This document shows, one piece after another, positions 35,817 through 44,697 of a stretch of 64,000 nucleotides of DNA (the stretch's first letter is position 1; the number at the start of each line of letters is the position of its first letter). The translations under genes were made by a program, and so were the position numbers. The stretch spans positions 1 to 64,000 of the forward strand of contig JALFCF010000008.1 of assembly GCA_022771205.1 (NCBI GenBank), written 5' to 3'. The notes beneath the pieces are model-generated. The model had not been told where the DNA came from. It saw only the letters and a list, made by a program, of their open reading frames with translations, and did no database searches. Source of the DNA: Mycoplasmatota bacterium. Lineage in GTDB: Bacteria; Bacillota_I; Bacilli_A; RF39; UBA660.

Positions 35817-36299
35817 TTAATAGGATTTACTAGTTTTTTCACACTTTATATCTTCTGAATTAATAGTATAAAATTGCTTAAAATTAGAAAACTTAATTTC
35901 AAGAATATCGATGGGATGTATTTCTTGATAAGACTTATATTGTACAGAATTAGAACAATGTTTATAGTTATCATCGAATTGAAACACATAAACATATCCA
36001 TAAATATCATCACAAATCCTAACATTGTTAAAAATAATATTTACATCGCCATTATCACTACATCCCCCAATATTAAATTCCCAGTTAAGTCCATCACTCA
36101 TTCTTTTAATAGTATTTTTAAATGCATAAGCAGAAGCAACAATAAAAGAAGATGTCAGAAAAACTGCAAAATCTTCATTATCAGTATTGCCAGTAGAATC
36201 ATAAGCTTGATTAGGAATTATTGTGTCCAATTTCTTAGGGCTACCATGAAATAAAAACTTAGGATTTTTGAAAATATTATTAATATAGTGTTCATACAT
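35817..36299 (-). CDS. Small protein with possible ADP-ribosyltransferase-like fold
   Basis: A 160-residue soluble protein. It opens with FLFHGSPKKLDTIIPNQA, then DFAVFLTSSFIVASAYAF, the H-G-[ST] ... P ... V-F-x-[TS]-x-x-x-x-A-x-x-[YA]-A pattern seen in many ART-like and RES/DUF-type NAD-using or nucleotide-binding proteins. No clear catalytic Glu is assigned. It lies 15 bases downstream of priA and upstream of a tail-anchored protein. The assignment is a fold-level guess; sequence search would settle it. Confidence 0.5.
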   Translation of the reverse strand: MYEHYINNIFKNPKFLFHGSPKKLDTIIPNQAYDSTGNTDNEDFAVFLTSSFIVASAYAFKNTIKRMSDGLNWEFNIGGCSDNGDVNIIFNNVRICDDIYGYVYVFQFDDNYKHCSNSVQYKSYQEIHPIDILEIKFSNFKQFYTINSEDIKCEKTSKSY

Positions 36300-36313
36300 A
36301 AATGATACTTCTT

Positions 36314-38476
36314 TTAAAAATGACTAGGATTAAAATCAATATCCACTTTAATTTTATGATTGTTTTTATAATGATTTTGAATTTTTAATAAAATATCATA
36401 TAACATATCTTCTTTTTTATATTTTAAGATAATACCATATCGATATATATTATTAACCTTAAATACCGCTAAAGTTGTTGGTCCAAGTATTGTAGTATAT
36501 TGCAAATTTCGTTCTAAAGAACGTTTTATTTTCAAAGACTCTTGAAATAAATAATCCGCTTCTTTACCACTAATTTTTAAATAACAAAGAAAGTAAAATG
36601 GTGGATAACCTAATCGTTTTCTAATTTTCATTTCTTCATTATAAAAACCTAAATAATCGTGATGTTTAACAAAAGAAATTGCATAATGATCCGGATTAAA
36701 AGTTTGAATCAACACCTTACCTGTTTTACTACTTCTACCACTCCTACCAGCAACTTGTGAAAGTAAAGAATAAGTATTTTCACTACTACGAAAATCTGGA
36801 ATATTCAAACTGGTATCAGCATTAATAACACCAACCAAAGTAACATCGCTAAAATCTAACCCTTTTGCTACAATCTGCGTACCTAATAAAATATCATATT
36901 CATGATTTCTAAAAGCATCAATCATTTTTTTATGAGCGCCTTTTTTACTAGTGGTATCCACATCCATCCTAAGAACTTTAACAGACGGTAATAATATATG
37001 TAATTCTTCTTCAATTTTCTCAGTACCAACCCCCAAATCGGACAAAGAATTTTCATGACATTTAGGACATTCTTTCGGAAGAGGAGTAGCATAGCCACAA
37101 TAATGACATCGTAACATTTTATTACTCTTATGATAAGTTAATGTAATATCACAATTGGGACACTTAATAACTTCACTACAGTTTTTGCAAGTAACAAATG
37201 TAGAAAAACCACGACGATTTAAAAATAAAATAGCTTGATCTCCCCGTTTAATACAATCATTAAGATTTTTTAATAAAGTATTAGTAATATGATAAGAACT
37301 TCTCTTTGACTCCTGATTCATATCTATAATTTCTACCTCAGGTAACATCTTACCATTTACTCTTTCCTGCAATGTAACTAACTCATAAACCCCTTTTCGA
37401 GCTCTAGCCATAGACTCTAAAGAAGGAGTAGCACTTCCTAATAACACAGGGCAAGAATGATATTTACCTCTCCAAATAGCAATATCTCTAGCATGATATC
37501 TAGGATTCTTATCACCTTGTTTATAGGAATCACTATGTTCTTCATCCATAATAATAATACCAATATTTTTCAAAGGAGCAAAAATTGCACTTCTGGCACC
37601 TATAACAATATTAGCTTCTCCCCTAGCAATCCGTCTCCACTCATCATATTTTTCTCCTTCAGAAAGTGCCGAATGTAAAGCAGCTATTTGATTACCAAAA
37701 CGATTAGAAAAATGTTCAATCATTTGAGGAGTCAAACTAATCTCAGGAACTAAAATAATCGCTGTCTTTCCCTTCTTTAATACTTTCTCAATAATTTGCA
37801 TATACACTTCAGTTTTCCCACTGCCTGTAACTCCAAAAAGTAAAAATGGTACATGTCGTTGATCATTTAATACAGAATCAACTACATTCTGCTGTGCTTT
37901 TGTTAATACCTTTTTAGTATCACGTTTAATATCATATTTCATTCTATAATCTTCTTCTTTAATTTCTGAAAGAACACCCTTCTCTAACAACGTAGACAAT
38001 GCAGAAGAAGATATTTCTAATAAAACTTTTCGAGAAATTATTTTTGTTTCAGAAAACAATTCTAAAATTTTTCTTTGTGCTAAAGAAGAAGGAATATATT
38101 CCTTATCTTTAATTTCATAAAAAGTTTGATACTTTTTCGAAATAGTAACTCCAGCTTTAGCTTTTAATGCTTTTGGAAGCATTACTTGATAAGCACTAAT
38201 CAAAGTAGATAAAGTTGTATTCTGAATTTCTTTTCCAAGAAGTAATAATTCATCATTCAAAATAACATCTTTATCTAAAATAGAATAAATCTCTTTTAAT
38301 TCTCTATCACTATTAGTCTTTATCTCTAAAATAAATCCTTCTAAATTTTGTTTACCAAAAGGTACTAAAACTCGAACTCCTACTTTAATAGAGGGTATTA
38401 AATGTTCGGGAACAAGATAATCAAAAACCCTATCCACATTCTGACTAGAAAGTTGTACTAAAACTCCAACTACCAC
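36314..38476 (-). CDS. priA: Primosomal replication restart helicase PriA
   Basis: A 720-residue PriA starting at GTG 38476 with AGGAGG 8 bases upstream. It has an N-terminal DNA-binding region (VDRVFDYLVP), Walker A (GVTGSGKTEVYM), DEEH (IIMDEEHSDSYKQ), a zinc-binding region with eight Cys (CKNCSEVIKCPNC, CHYCG, CPKC) and QVAGRSGRSSKTG as motif VI. It reloads the replisome at collapsed forks. It has its own promoter with an extended -10. In Bacillus it leads the priA-def-fmt operon. Confidence 0.94.
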   Translation of the reverse strand: MVVGVLVQLSSQNVDRVFDYLVPEHLIPSIKVGVRVLVPFGKQNLEGFILEIKTNSDRELKEIYSILDKDVILNDELLLLGKEIQNTTLSTLISAYQVMLPKALKAKAGVTISKKYQTFYEIKDKEYIPSSLAQRKILELFSETKIISRKVLLEISSSALSTLLEKGVLSEIKEEDYRMKYDIKRDTKKVLTKAQQNVVDSVLNDQRHVPFLLFGVTGSGKTEVYMQIIEKVLKKGKTAIILVPEISLTPQMIEHFSNRFGNQIAALHSALSEGEKYDEWRRIARGEANIVIGARSAIFAPLKNIGIIIMDEEHSDSYKQGDKNPRYHARDIAIWRGKYHSCPVLLGSATPSLESMARARKGVYELVTLQERVNGKMLPEVEIIDMNQESKRSSYHITNTLLKNLNDCIKRGDQAILFLNRRGFSTFVTCKNCSEVIKCPNCDITLTYHKSNKMLRCHYCGYATPLPKECPKCHENSLSDLGVGTEKIEEELHILLPSVKVLRMDVDTTSKKGAHKKMIDAFRNHEYDILLGTQIVAKGLDFSDVTLVGVINADTSLNIPDFRSSENTYSLLSQVAGRSGRSSKTGKVLIQTFNPDHYAISFVKHHDYLGFYNEEMKIRKRLGYPPFYFLCYLKISGKEADYLFQESLKIKRSLERNLQYTTILGPTTLAVFKVNNIYRYGIILKYKKEDMLYDILLKIQNHYKNNHKIKVDIDFNPSHF

Positions 38477-38498
38477 AACAAATACCTCCTTTACTTAT

Positions 38499-38507
38499 AT
38501 TATAGCA
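38499..38507 (-). promoter_or_regulatory. Extended -10 promoter of priA
   Basis: Minus strand TGCTATAAT, a perfect TGnTATAAT, 23 bases before the GTG start. No good -35 is visible because the preceding terminator occupies that place. Confidence 0.6.
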
Positions 38508-38516
38508 CAAATGAAA

Positions 38517-38534
38517 AGGTCACCAATGTGACCT
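38517..38534 (-). terminator. Terminator of the uppS-cdsA-rseP operon
   Basis: Perfect 7-bp arms AGGTCAC / GTGACCT, loop of four, followed by TTTTC; it overlaps the stop of the small membrane-protein gene. Confidence 0.8.
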
Positions 38535-38724
38535 AAATAATTTCAATATCTTCATCTTCCTTTTTTGACTTTGAATCAGCCTCAAACAAAACGCTAGGAT
38601 CATCTACAAAACTTTGAACTTGATTATTATCTTTCTTAGCACTTCGCTTTTCTTCAGAATAAGCAATAAAAAAAGCTACAAAAGCAACAACCAATAAACA
38701 AACAACAATAATTACTGGATTCAT
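38533..38724 (-). CDS. Small single-helix membrane protein
   Basis: A 63-residue protein with an N-terminal membrane helix (VIIVVCLLVVAFVAFFIAY) and an acidic and basic cytoplasmic tail ending DEDIEII. It lies 16 bases after rseP and directly before a terminator, so it is the last gene of the uppS-cdsA-rseP operon. No known family is recognised. The topology is like that of small regulatory membrane peptides, but no role is assigned. Confidence 0.6.
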   Translation of the reverse strand: MNPVIIVVCLLVVAFVAFFIAYSEEKRSAKKDNNQVQSFVDDPSVLFEADSKSKKEDEDIEII

Positions 38725-38740
38725 AACATCCCCTCTTATA

Positions 38741-39793
38741 CTAAAACAACCTCAAAATATCATTAAATGTAATAACTACCATTAACAACATTAATAAAAA
38801 CAAACCTACTGTGTGAATCATATTCTCAGTTTCTGGCTTTACAGGTGAACCCTTAATTTTTTCAATAATAATAAATAAAATATGTCCACCATCAAAAGCT
38901 GGAATTGGAAGCAAATTAATAAAACCAACATTAATACTTAAAAAGGCTACTAAATATAAAATATTCATAATTCCAGCAGAACTTTGATCACCAACAACAG
39001 AAAATATACCAACAGGACCACTAAGTTGTGAAATACTAATACCACCAGTAAACAAATAACCTACTGTAACAGTCATTTGTTTAAAAATAGAAATAGTTTT
39101 TTTACCAGTAAATTCTAAAGCAGGTAAAATTCCCTTTTCAACATCTTGTTGCATACCAATACCATACTGATAAGTAGTTTCCCCATCAACCTTCTTCTTT
39201 TTCGGTTGTACAGAATAAGTTTCAACCTTCTTATTTTCTTTTCTTACCTTAATATCACTAGCCTCTTCAGGATTAGCAATTGCTAAATATAAACTGATAT
39301 CATCAGTAGTAGCAATAGAATGTCCATTGATTTCTAAAATTCTATCACCTGCTTCTATACCAGAAGTTGCAGCAGCAGAATTCTTAACTACTGAAGTAAC
39401 AACAGGTTCCATAGAAGAACCGCCCCAAATAAGACCTATCAAAAAAAGCAATAAAACAGCACAAATAAAATTATTGCCCGCACCAAAGAACATAATCAAA
39501 AATCTTTGCCATGGTTTCTTAGCTTGTAATCTTTTTTCTTTGGGAATTTTTTTTAAATCATCATCTTCTAAATCTTCCCCTGCCATCATACAGAACCCAC
39601 CAATAGGAATAGCCCTTAAAGTATACTCAGTTTCTTTTCCCTTTTTACTCCAAATTTTAGGCCCCATACCTATTGCAAATTCATAAACATAAACACCATT
39701 AAGCTTTGCCATCATAAAATGACCAAACTCGTGAACAAAAACTATACTACCTAAAATTAAAATAAATAATATCAAAGTAACAATAAAACTCAT
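38741..39793 (-). CDS. rseP: Site-2 intramembrane zinc protease RseP
   Basis: A 350-residue S2P protease with HExxH (His21-Glu22-x-x-His25, in VFVHEFGHFMMAK) in the first membrane helix, one PDZ domain (residues about 130-200, AGDRILEINGHS) and the second active-site motif LLPIPAFDGGHILF. It cleaves membrane-embedded substrates such as anti-sigma factors or signal-peptide remnants. It follows cdsA directly; the dxr gene usually between them in Bacillus is missing. Confidence 0.92.
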   Translation of the reverse strand: MSFIVTLILFILILGSIVFVHEFGHFMMAKLNGVYVYEFAIGMGPKIWSKKGKETEYTLRAIPIGGFCMMAGEDLEDDDLKKIPKEKRLQAKKPWQRFLIMFFGAGNNFICAVLLLFLIGLIWGGSSMEPVVTSVVKNSAAATSGIEAGDRILEINGHSIATTDDISLYLAIANPEEASDIKVRKENKKVETYSVQPKKKKVDGETTYQYGIGMQQDVEKGILPALEFTGKKTISIFKQMTVTVGYLFTGGISISQLSGPVGIFSVVGDQSSAGIMNILYLVAFLSINVGFINLLPIPAFDGGHILFIIIEKIKGSPVKPETENMIHTVGLFLLMLLMVVITFNDILRLF

Positions 39794-39804
39794 TGGGTGC
39801 CTCC

Positions 39805-40605
39805 TTATAGTACACTAGAAAAAATAATAAATGCTAAAACAACAAAAATCAAACTATCAAATCTATCTAAAATACCACCATGTTCAGGAATTAAATTAGA
39901 GAAATCTTTCTTATCATAATATCTCTTAATAGATGAAAATACTAAATCACCTAATTGTCCAACTAATGATAATATTACTGTTAAAACAATTATAAAAGGT
40001 AATGATGCAGATGAATTAATCACAGTAACATAAAATGCTGTAGCAACAAAAGTACCAACAAAAACACCACCAAGTAATCCTTCGATTGTTTTCTTTGGAG
40101 AAACGATAGGACATAATTTATGTTTTCCAACTAACATTCCTGTAAATAAAGCAAAAGTATCAGTAATCGTTGTAATAAGTAATAAGTAAATAATATACAT
40201 AATATCATAATTTCTACAAATAATAAGTAAATTAAAACTTAAACCAATAAACAACACAGATCCTATTAAAAACAAAGCATCATTTAAGTTATATCTCTTA
40301 AAATCATGAATAAATACCATAGGAGACAAAAATGCAAAAATCATAAAAGCTACAACTCTATAATCCATGGTATAAACAAAATCTATAGAATTAAAATGTG
40401 ACAAAGCAAAGAAGACAACCATAACATAAGCAAAAACTTTCATTAAAAAAGGAAATTCTTTTTTACTCTCACGAATATGTATCAATTCATATAACCCCAT
40501 AATAGCAAGTATTGACATAAAAATAGCAAAAACTCTACCACCAATAATTAAAAGTGGAACAAAAATTAAAATCATTAATATTGCACTAAGTACTCTTTTT
40601 TTCAT
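39805..40605 (-). CDS. cdsA: Phosphatidate cytidylyltransferase
   Basis: A 266-residue integral membrane protein with about eight helices and the signature near its C-terminus (VGQLGDLVFSSIKRYYDKKD, then PEHGGILDRFDS). It makes CDP-diacylglycerol for phospholipid synthesis. Start overlaps the uppS stop by 4 bases (ATGA-type). The order uppS-cdsA-rseP is conserved across Firmicutes. Confidence 0.93.
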   Translation of the reverse strand: MKKRVLSAILMILIFVPLLIIGGRVFAIFMSILAIMGLYELIHIRESKKEFPFLMKVFAYVMVVFFALSHFNSIDFVYTMDYRVVAFMIFAFLSPMVFIHDFKRYNLNDALFLIGSVLFIGLSFNLLIICRNYDIMYIIYLLLITTITDTFALFTGMLVGKHKLCPIVSPKKTIEGLLGGVFVGTFVATAFYVTVINSSASLPFIIVLTVILSLVGQLGDLVFSSIKRYYDKKDFSNLIPEHGGILDRFDSLIFVVLAFIIFSSVL

Positions 40606-41315
40606 GACGCATTACCTCCAAATCTACGATTTCTTCTATTAAATTCTACGATAGCATCGTAAAAATCATTCTTTGTAAAATCAGGAAAATAAGTTTTAGG
40701 AAAATAAAACTCCGCATAACTTGCCTGATATAACATAAAATTACTAAGTCTTAACTCTCCACTAGTACGAATAACATAATCAAGTGGAGGAATCTTTTGA
40801 TATAAATTATCTTGTAAAACATCTAAAGTAATATCATCAACCGATAAATTTCCATCAATGACCTGTTGTACGATTTTCTTAGTCATATCTAACATCTCAG
40901 TCTGTCCACCATAATTAAGGCAAAAATTTACAACAGCTTCACTATTATTTTTAGATTCCTCAGTAATTTTATCCATGGCATCTAAAACTTTTTTTGGAAG
41001 TGGTTCCCTTCTACCAGAAAAAATAACTTTAATTCCATTATCCATAAGCTCTTGAAATTCTTCCTCATAGAGTTTTACAAATAAATTCATTAAATAATCA
41101 ACTTCTTTTTTTTCACGTTTAAAATTTTCCGTAGAAAAAACATAAAGGGATAAATATTTAATTCCTAATTCTTTGGCATAAATACAAACTTCTTTTAAAC
41201 GATAAAATCCAGCCTTATGTCCTTTACTTCTAGATAAGCCTCTCTCTTGTGCCCATCTACCATTCCCATCCACAATAATTCCTACATGTGTTGGAATAAA
41301 TAAATTTTCATTCAT
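40602..41315 (-). CDS. uppS: Undecaprenyl diphosphate synthase
   Basis: A 237-residue cis-prenyltransferase with HVGIIVDGNGRWA (catalytic Asp), KGHKAGFYRLKEV, LSLYVFSTENFKR and the C-terminal RTSGELRLSNFMLYQASYAE. It makes the C55 lipid carrier for peptidoglycan and other wall polymers, confirming a wall-making cell. It starts the uppS-cdsA-rseP operon, which is separated from khpA-rpsP by a terminator. Confidence 0.94.
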   Translation of the reverse strand: MNENLFIPTHVGIIVDGNGRWAQERGLSRSKGHKAGFYRLKEVCIYAKELGIKYLSLYVFSTENFKREKKEVDYLMNLFVKLYEEEFQELMDNGIKVIFSGRREPLPKKVLDAMDKITEESKNNSEAVVNFCLNYGGQTEMLDMTKKIVQQVIDGNLSVDDITLDVLQDNLYQKIPPLDYVIRTSGELRLSNFMLYQASYAEFYFPKTYFPDFTKNDFYDAIVEFNRRNRRFGGNAS

Positions 41316-41360
41316 TACTCTTCTACCTCAAAATTATTATATAACAAGAAGAAAAAAAAA

Positions 41361-41378
41361 GAAAGCAAAAATGCTTTC
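41361..41378 (-). terminator. Terminator of the rpsP-khpA operon
   Basis: Arms GAAAGCA / TGCTTTC with a four-base loop followed by nine T on the minus strand. Confidence 0.88.
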
Positions 41379-41626
41379 TAAAACTTATCAATATCAATTT
41401 TTATATATTTGTTATCTTTCAAAGCACTACTTGCTTGAACTAAAGTACGAATAGCATTAGCACATCTTCCGCCTTTACCAATAACACGTCCCATATCATC
41501 TTCAGCAACTATAACCTGAATTAACATAACATTTTCTTCTTCTGTAGGAAATTCTTTCACACTAACTGCATCAGTATCCATAACTAATGATTTTACAATT
41601 TCCTCAGTCAACTGAACTAAATCCAT
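41378..41626 (-). CDS. khpA: KH-domain RNA-binding protein KhpA
   Basis: An 82-residue single-KH-domain protein (formerly YlqC) with the GxxG RNA-binding loop in GRVIGKGGRCANAIRTL. It acts with KhpB in RNA-based control of cell growth and division in related bacteria. It follows rpsP by 2 bases, as in most Firmicutes, though the rimM and trmD genes usual to this cluster are absent. Confidence 0.92.
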   Translation of the reverse strand: MDLVQLTEEIVKSLVMDTDAVSVKEFPTEEENVMLIQVIVAEDDMGRVIGKGGRCANAIRTLVQASSALKDNKYIKIDIDKF

Positions 41627-41628
41627 AA

Positions 41629-41904
41629 TTAGTTATCCTTCTTTTCTTTAGATTCAGCAAATTTCTTCATGATACCAACTTTTGAAAATAAATTCTTAAC
41701 TGTATCAGTAGGAACAGCTCCGTTATTAAGCCATTTTAAAGCAACTTCTTCATTAATGTTAACTTTAGCTTCTCCAACAGGTGCATAAGTACCAATTAAT
41801 TCAATATATTGACCATCTCTAGGACGTCTAGAGTCAGTAGCAACTATTCTATAAGTAGGTTTCTTTTTAGCACCCATTCTTGTTAATCTAATTTTAACTG
41901 CCAT
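41629..41904 (-). CDS. rpsP: 30S ribosomal protein S16
   Basis: A 91-residue S16 with the family opening [19 protein letters not shown], then [12 protein letters not shown] and the [15 protein letters not shown] helix. The ATG has CGGAGGG 6 bases upstream. It is preceded by a near-perfect consensus promoter, fitting a highly expressed ribosomal gene. Confidence 0.96.
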   Translation of the reverse strand: MAVKIRLTRMGAKKKPTYRIVATDSRRPRDGQYIELIGTYAPVGEAKVNINEEVALKWLNNGAVPTDTVKNLFSKVGIMKKFAESKEKKDN

Positions 41905-41934
41905 AATATCCCTCCGTTTCTTAAATACAAATAT

Positions 41935-41963
41935 AGTATAATAAAAAAGTATATAACTGTCAA
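41935..41963 (-). promoter_or_regulatory. Strong promoter of rpsP-khpA
   Basis: Minus strand TTGACA, exactly 17 bases, TATACT; a near-consensus vegetative promoter 31 bases upstream of the rpsP ATG. Confidence 0.85.
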
Positions 41964-41991
41964 CCTTTTTTTGATAACAACAAAGTTAATA

Positions 41992-42824
41992 TTATTTTTT
42001 TTGATAAACATAATAAGTATCTACCGGTTTTTCCCAAATCGGACTCACTCTAGCTTTATCTTCTATAAAATCAAATGAAGAAGAAAAAATCTCTCTCTCC
42101 TTAGCAAAATCATCAAAAGAAGAATTCATAAAACTAGTAGCAATCACAACTCCATCCGAGCGTAATAACGAATTCAAATTATCTCTACAAATAGCTAACT
42201 TTTCATCATTTCCTTTTGCATACTCCAAAATATTAGAAACAAAAGCAATATCATAAGTCCTATCAACAGCAAATGGTTTAAATAAATCTTGAGTGCGAAA
42301 AGACAAAGGGCAATCAGGAAAATGTTCTATCAACTTATCTTCCTTTCCTGAAAAAGGAGCCAACATAACGCTAGTATCTAGTATAAATAAATTTGTTCTA
42401 TGCATCAAATCAGAATATTCATCAAAAAGCAAAGTCTAAAATATTTTAGACAGTTTTTCTTCTTTAAATCTAGGTTCTATTTTTCTGACCATATCCTTCA
42501 AAAAATAATCATCGTATTCACTAGGACAAAGATTCATCCCATTTTCCAATAACCATTTTCTAAGATAATAATAATATTTAGTTAAAGGATGAATATCAAA
42601 AGTATCAACAGAATTTTCTCCCAAATAATAAAATGAAAAAACTTGATCACTCGAAGCTAAAACAGAAAACACATCTTTAGATATAAATGAAAAATTAGAA
42701 AATATAAAAGATAAAGACTCATTGCTTCTTAAATAAATTTGATTAGAAAAAAATTATCATAACAATCATCAGAATCATCTAAAATAGTTCTAGCCAACTG
42801 TAAATCTTTTTGTACATCACGCAT
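41992..42824 (-). pseudogene. SAM-dependent transferase-like (BtaA/DUF3419-like) gene, broken
   Basis: A frame from ATG 42824 (GGGGG upstream) loses one T in a run near 42750, then runs to an in-frame TAG at 42436-42438 and continues in the same frame to 41992. The restored product is about 277 residues. Its core, VFSVLASSDQVFSFYYLG then VDTFDIHPLTKYYYYLRKW, resembles the first Rossmann motifs of DUF3419/BtaA-type aminocarboxypropyl transferases. A later IAFVSNILEYAKG and RSDGVVIATSF fit motifs IV and V. The likely donor is S-adenosylmethionine. Substrate unknown. Confidence 0.7.
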
Positions 42825-42879
42825 AATATTCCCCCAAAACATGCTAAATATTGTACCAAAAGGAAAAGATTAAGTAAAC

Positions 42880-43368
42880 TCAATCTTCATAATATTCCCA
42901 CCCTTGATAAAGATAACGACATAAATTACTATCTTGACCATTATAAATATAATAATCTGTTCTATTTTTTAAACTACATTTAGAAACAATCAAATTAGTA
43001 CTATCACTATAATCATCAACATAATAGTCCATTTGAATCCCACCAGGAAATGCCCATTTATAAATATCCGCTTTTTGCAAAATATTCAAAAATTCCCCTT
43101 CTCTAATCACCTCTTTTAAATCCCTTTTAAAATTAAATATAAATCTCTCTTCTACAAGATTTATTTTTTTATAACAAGCACTATAATAACGCACATTATC
43201 ATTCTTATAATAAAGTTCAAAATTATCGCGACTACAATATCCTCCAATAACTTCATAAGAATAATTAGGTCTCCTATAAGAAATTATGGCAAAGAAAAAC
43301 CAAAAGATAAAGGAAATTATTCCTAAACCAATAACCATAGATATAATTACAATTTTATATTGTTTCAT
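42880..43368 (-). CDS. Membrane-anchored extracytoplasmic protein, unknown
   Basis: A 162-residue protein from ATG 43368 (AGAGGTAGG upstream). An N-terminal membrane helix (IVIISMVIGLGIISFIFWFFF) is followed by about 130 residues outside, Tyr-rich and with four Cys that could form two disulfides. No known domain is recognised. It lies 57 bases after the cotE stop, across a terminator, so it may be its own unit or a read-through partner of the spore-coat gene. Confidence 0.6.
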   Translation of the reverse strand: MKQYKIVIISMVIGLGIISFIFWFFFAIISYRRPNYSYEVIGGYCSRDNFELYYKNDNVRYYSACYKKINLVEERFIFNFKRDLKEVIREGEFLNILQKADIYKWAFPGGIQMDYYVDDYSDSTNLIVSKCSLKNRTDYYIYNGQDSNLCRYLYQGWEYYED

Positions 43369-43410
43369 ATTCCTACCTCTTTGCCCATAATATAACACAA
43401 AACAAAAAAA

Positions 43411-43428
43411 TAGCACTAAAAAGTGCTA
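43411..43428 (-). terminator. Terminator of cotE
   Basis: Arms TAGCACT / AGTGCTA with a four-base loop overlapping the cotE stop, followed by seven T on the minus strand. Confidence 0.85.
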
Positions 43429-43956
43429 AATAGGATTTTCTTGAATAAAATCATCAGTCAACTCATCATCTAGCTTGTCATCAGAATTTTCATCGATTAT
43501 TTCATCCCAAGGATCTTCTTCTTCATTGGCTTCAATTTTTACTTTAACATCACCAACTAATTCTATACCAAGCTCCTTTTCAATTGTATAATGAATTGAC
43601 CGATTAGAAATAGAAATATCAGAACAAGTAGGCTGTTTCAAGCTACGAACAATAATTTGTTCACCAGTAACATCATCATCAAGATTACGCATCCTTACAA
43701 CTTCTCGATAACTTTGTGATTCTTTAAGGACATCAGTTTTAGTATCATTATCATAAGAATACCAAATATTAACATCATAATTACCAGAAATAATTATCTG
43801 ATTGCCCTGCTTCTCGCCATGAAAATTATGATTAATCACCCAACATCCCAAAATAGTTGATGCGTCTTCTTTCAATTCCACAACATGATCTGTAGTAAAT
43901 AGTTTTTTTCCTTTACCAATAACTGCCTTCGTGACGATTTCTTTATAGTTAGACAT
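43426..43956 (-). CDS. cotE: Outer spore coat morphogenetic protein CotE
   Basis: A 176-residue CotE homologue. It has EIVTKAVIGKGKK at the start, ILGCWVINHNFHGEKQGNQI, GNYDVNIWYSYDNDTKTDVL, and QIIVRSLKQPTCSDISI, which follow the Bacillus CotE pattern closely, and an acidic C-terminal tail (DEIIDENSDDKLDDELTDDF). CotE assembles the outer coat in spores. The gene is next to ymcA and miaB as in Bacillus (miaB-ymcA-cotE), with one opposite-strand gene inserted, which strengthens the call. Its presence points to sporulation ability or ancestry. Confidence 0.88.
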   Translation of the reverse strand: MSNYKEIVTKAVIGKGKKLFTTDHVVELKEDASTILGCWVINHNFHGEKQGNQIIISGNYDVNIWYSYDNDTKTDVLKESQSYREVVRMRNLDDDVTGEQIIVRSLKQPTCSDISISNRSIHYTIEKELGIELVGDVKVKIEANEEEDPWDEIIDENSDDKLDDELTDDFIQENPI

Positions 43957-44055
43957 ATCTACCCCTCCTAACTTAATGTATGCAATAACTAATATATGTT
44001 TGACTATTATTTTGTTTTTTAAATAATTATGTTACACTATTATAGGAGGTAATAT

Positions 44056-44691
44056 ATGGCATCAGCAGTAATTCATTTAGCAGTAGCAAAGGTATTAGAA
44101 CCATACTTTAATATTAAAAATAAAAAAGATTACTATTTAGGTTCTATTGCTCCTGACATTGCTAAACAAATTGGAAGAACGAAGCAAAGATCACATTTTT
44201 TGTATAGTGAAAAACAAGATGTTCCAAATATAAAAATGTTCACAACAAAATATCAATATTTTTATAAAAATGATTTTGATTTAGGATATTATATTCATTT
44301 ATTTACAGACAAACTATGGTTTGATAAATTTTTAAATAACTTAGTTCAAAGTAACTCTATACATTTAATAGATGGTACAGTAATAACATTACCACCAGAA
44401 GAACTACCAAAGTTAATATATTCAGACTATACTAATTTAAACATTCAAGTAATCGAAGAATATGATATGGACTTATCACTTTTTTACGAAGAATTTAAAA
44501 AGCCAAACACAACAATTAATGAAATTCCATTAAAAAAATTAGACATACTAATAGAAAAAATGGGACTCATTATAGAAAATTCAACTAGTGAAAAAAACTA
44601 TATCTTTGATATTTTCTTAATTAAAGAATTTATAGAGACATGTAAAGAAAGAATCTTAAAAGAAATAAAAGACTATGAACAAAATTCATAG
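44056..44691 (+). CDS. Zinc-dependent phospholipase C-like protein
   Basis: A 211-residue protein starting MASAVIHLAVAKVLEPYF with AGGAGGT upstream. The motifs HLAVAK, YLGSIAPDIAKQIG, RSHFLYS and DLGYYIHLFTDKLW place His and Asp residues as in the Zn_dep_PLPC family of metal-dependent hydrolases. No signal peptide is seen, so an extracellular phospholipase role is doubtful. It is inserted on the opposite strand between ymcA and cotE and ends at a bidirectional terminator. Confidence 0.75.
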   Translation: MASAVIHLAVAKVLEPYFNIKNKKDYYLGSIAPDIAKQIGRTKQRSHFLYSEKQDVPNIKMFTTKYQYFYKNDFDLGYYIHLFTDKLWFDKFLNNLVQSNSIHLIDGTVITLPPEELPKLIYSDYTNLNIQVIEEYDMDLSLFYEEFKKPNTTINEIPLKKLDILIEKMGLIIENSTSEKNYIFDIFLIKEFIETCKERILKEIKDYEQNS

Positions 44692-44697
44692 TCTTTT
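44667..44697. terminator. Bidirectional terminator between the phospholipase-like gene and ymcA
   Basis: Perfect 13-bp arms AAAAGACTATGAA / TTCATAGTCTTTT with a five-base loop, overlapping both convergent stop codons. Confidence 0.9.

Noticed and set aside
255-42824. Reassignment of TAA/TAG to Gln (alternative genetic code)
   Set aside because: All in-frame stops would fit Gln, Lys or Glu, but TAA and TAG also end dozens of intact genes here, often inside terminators. The repeat alignment in the 11213-12864 gene favours an acidic residue at one stop. Frameshifts in the same genes also point to decay.
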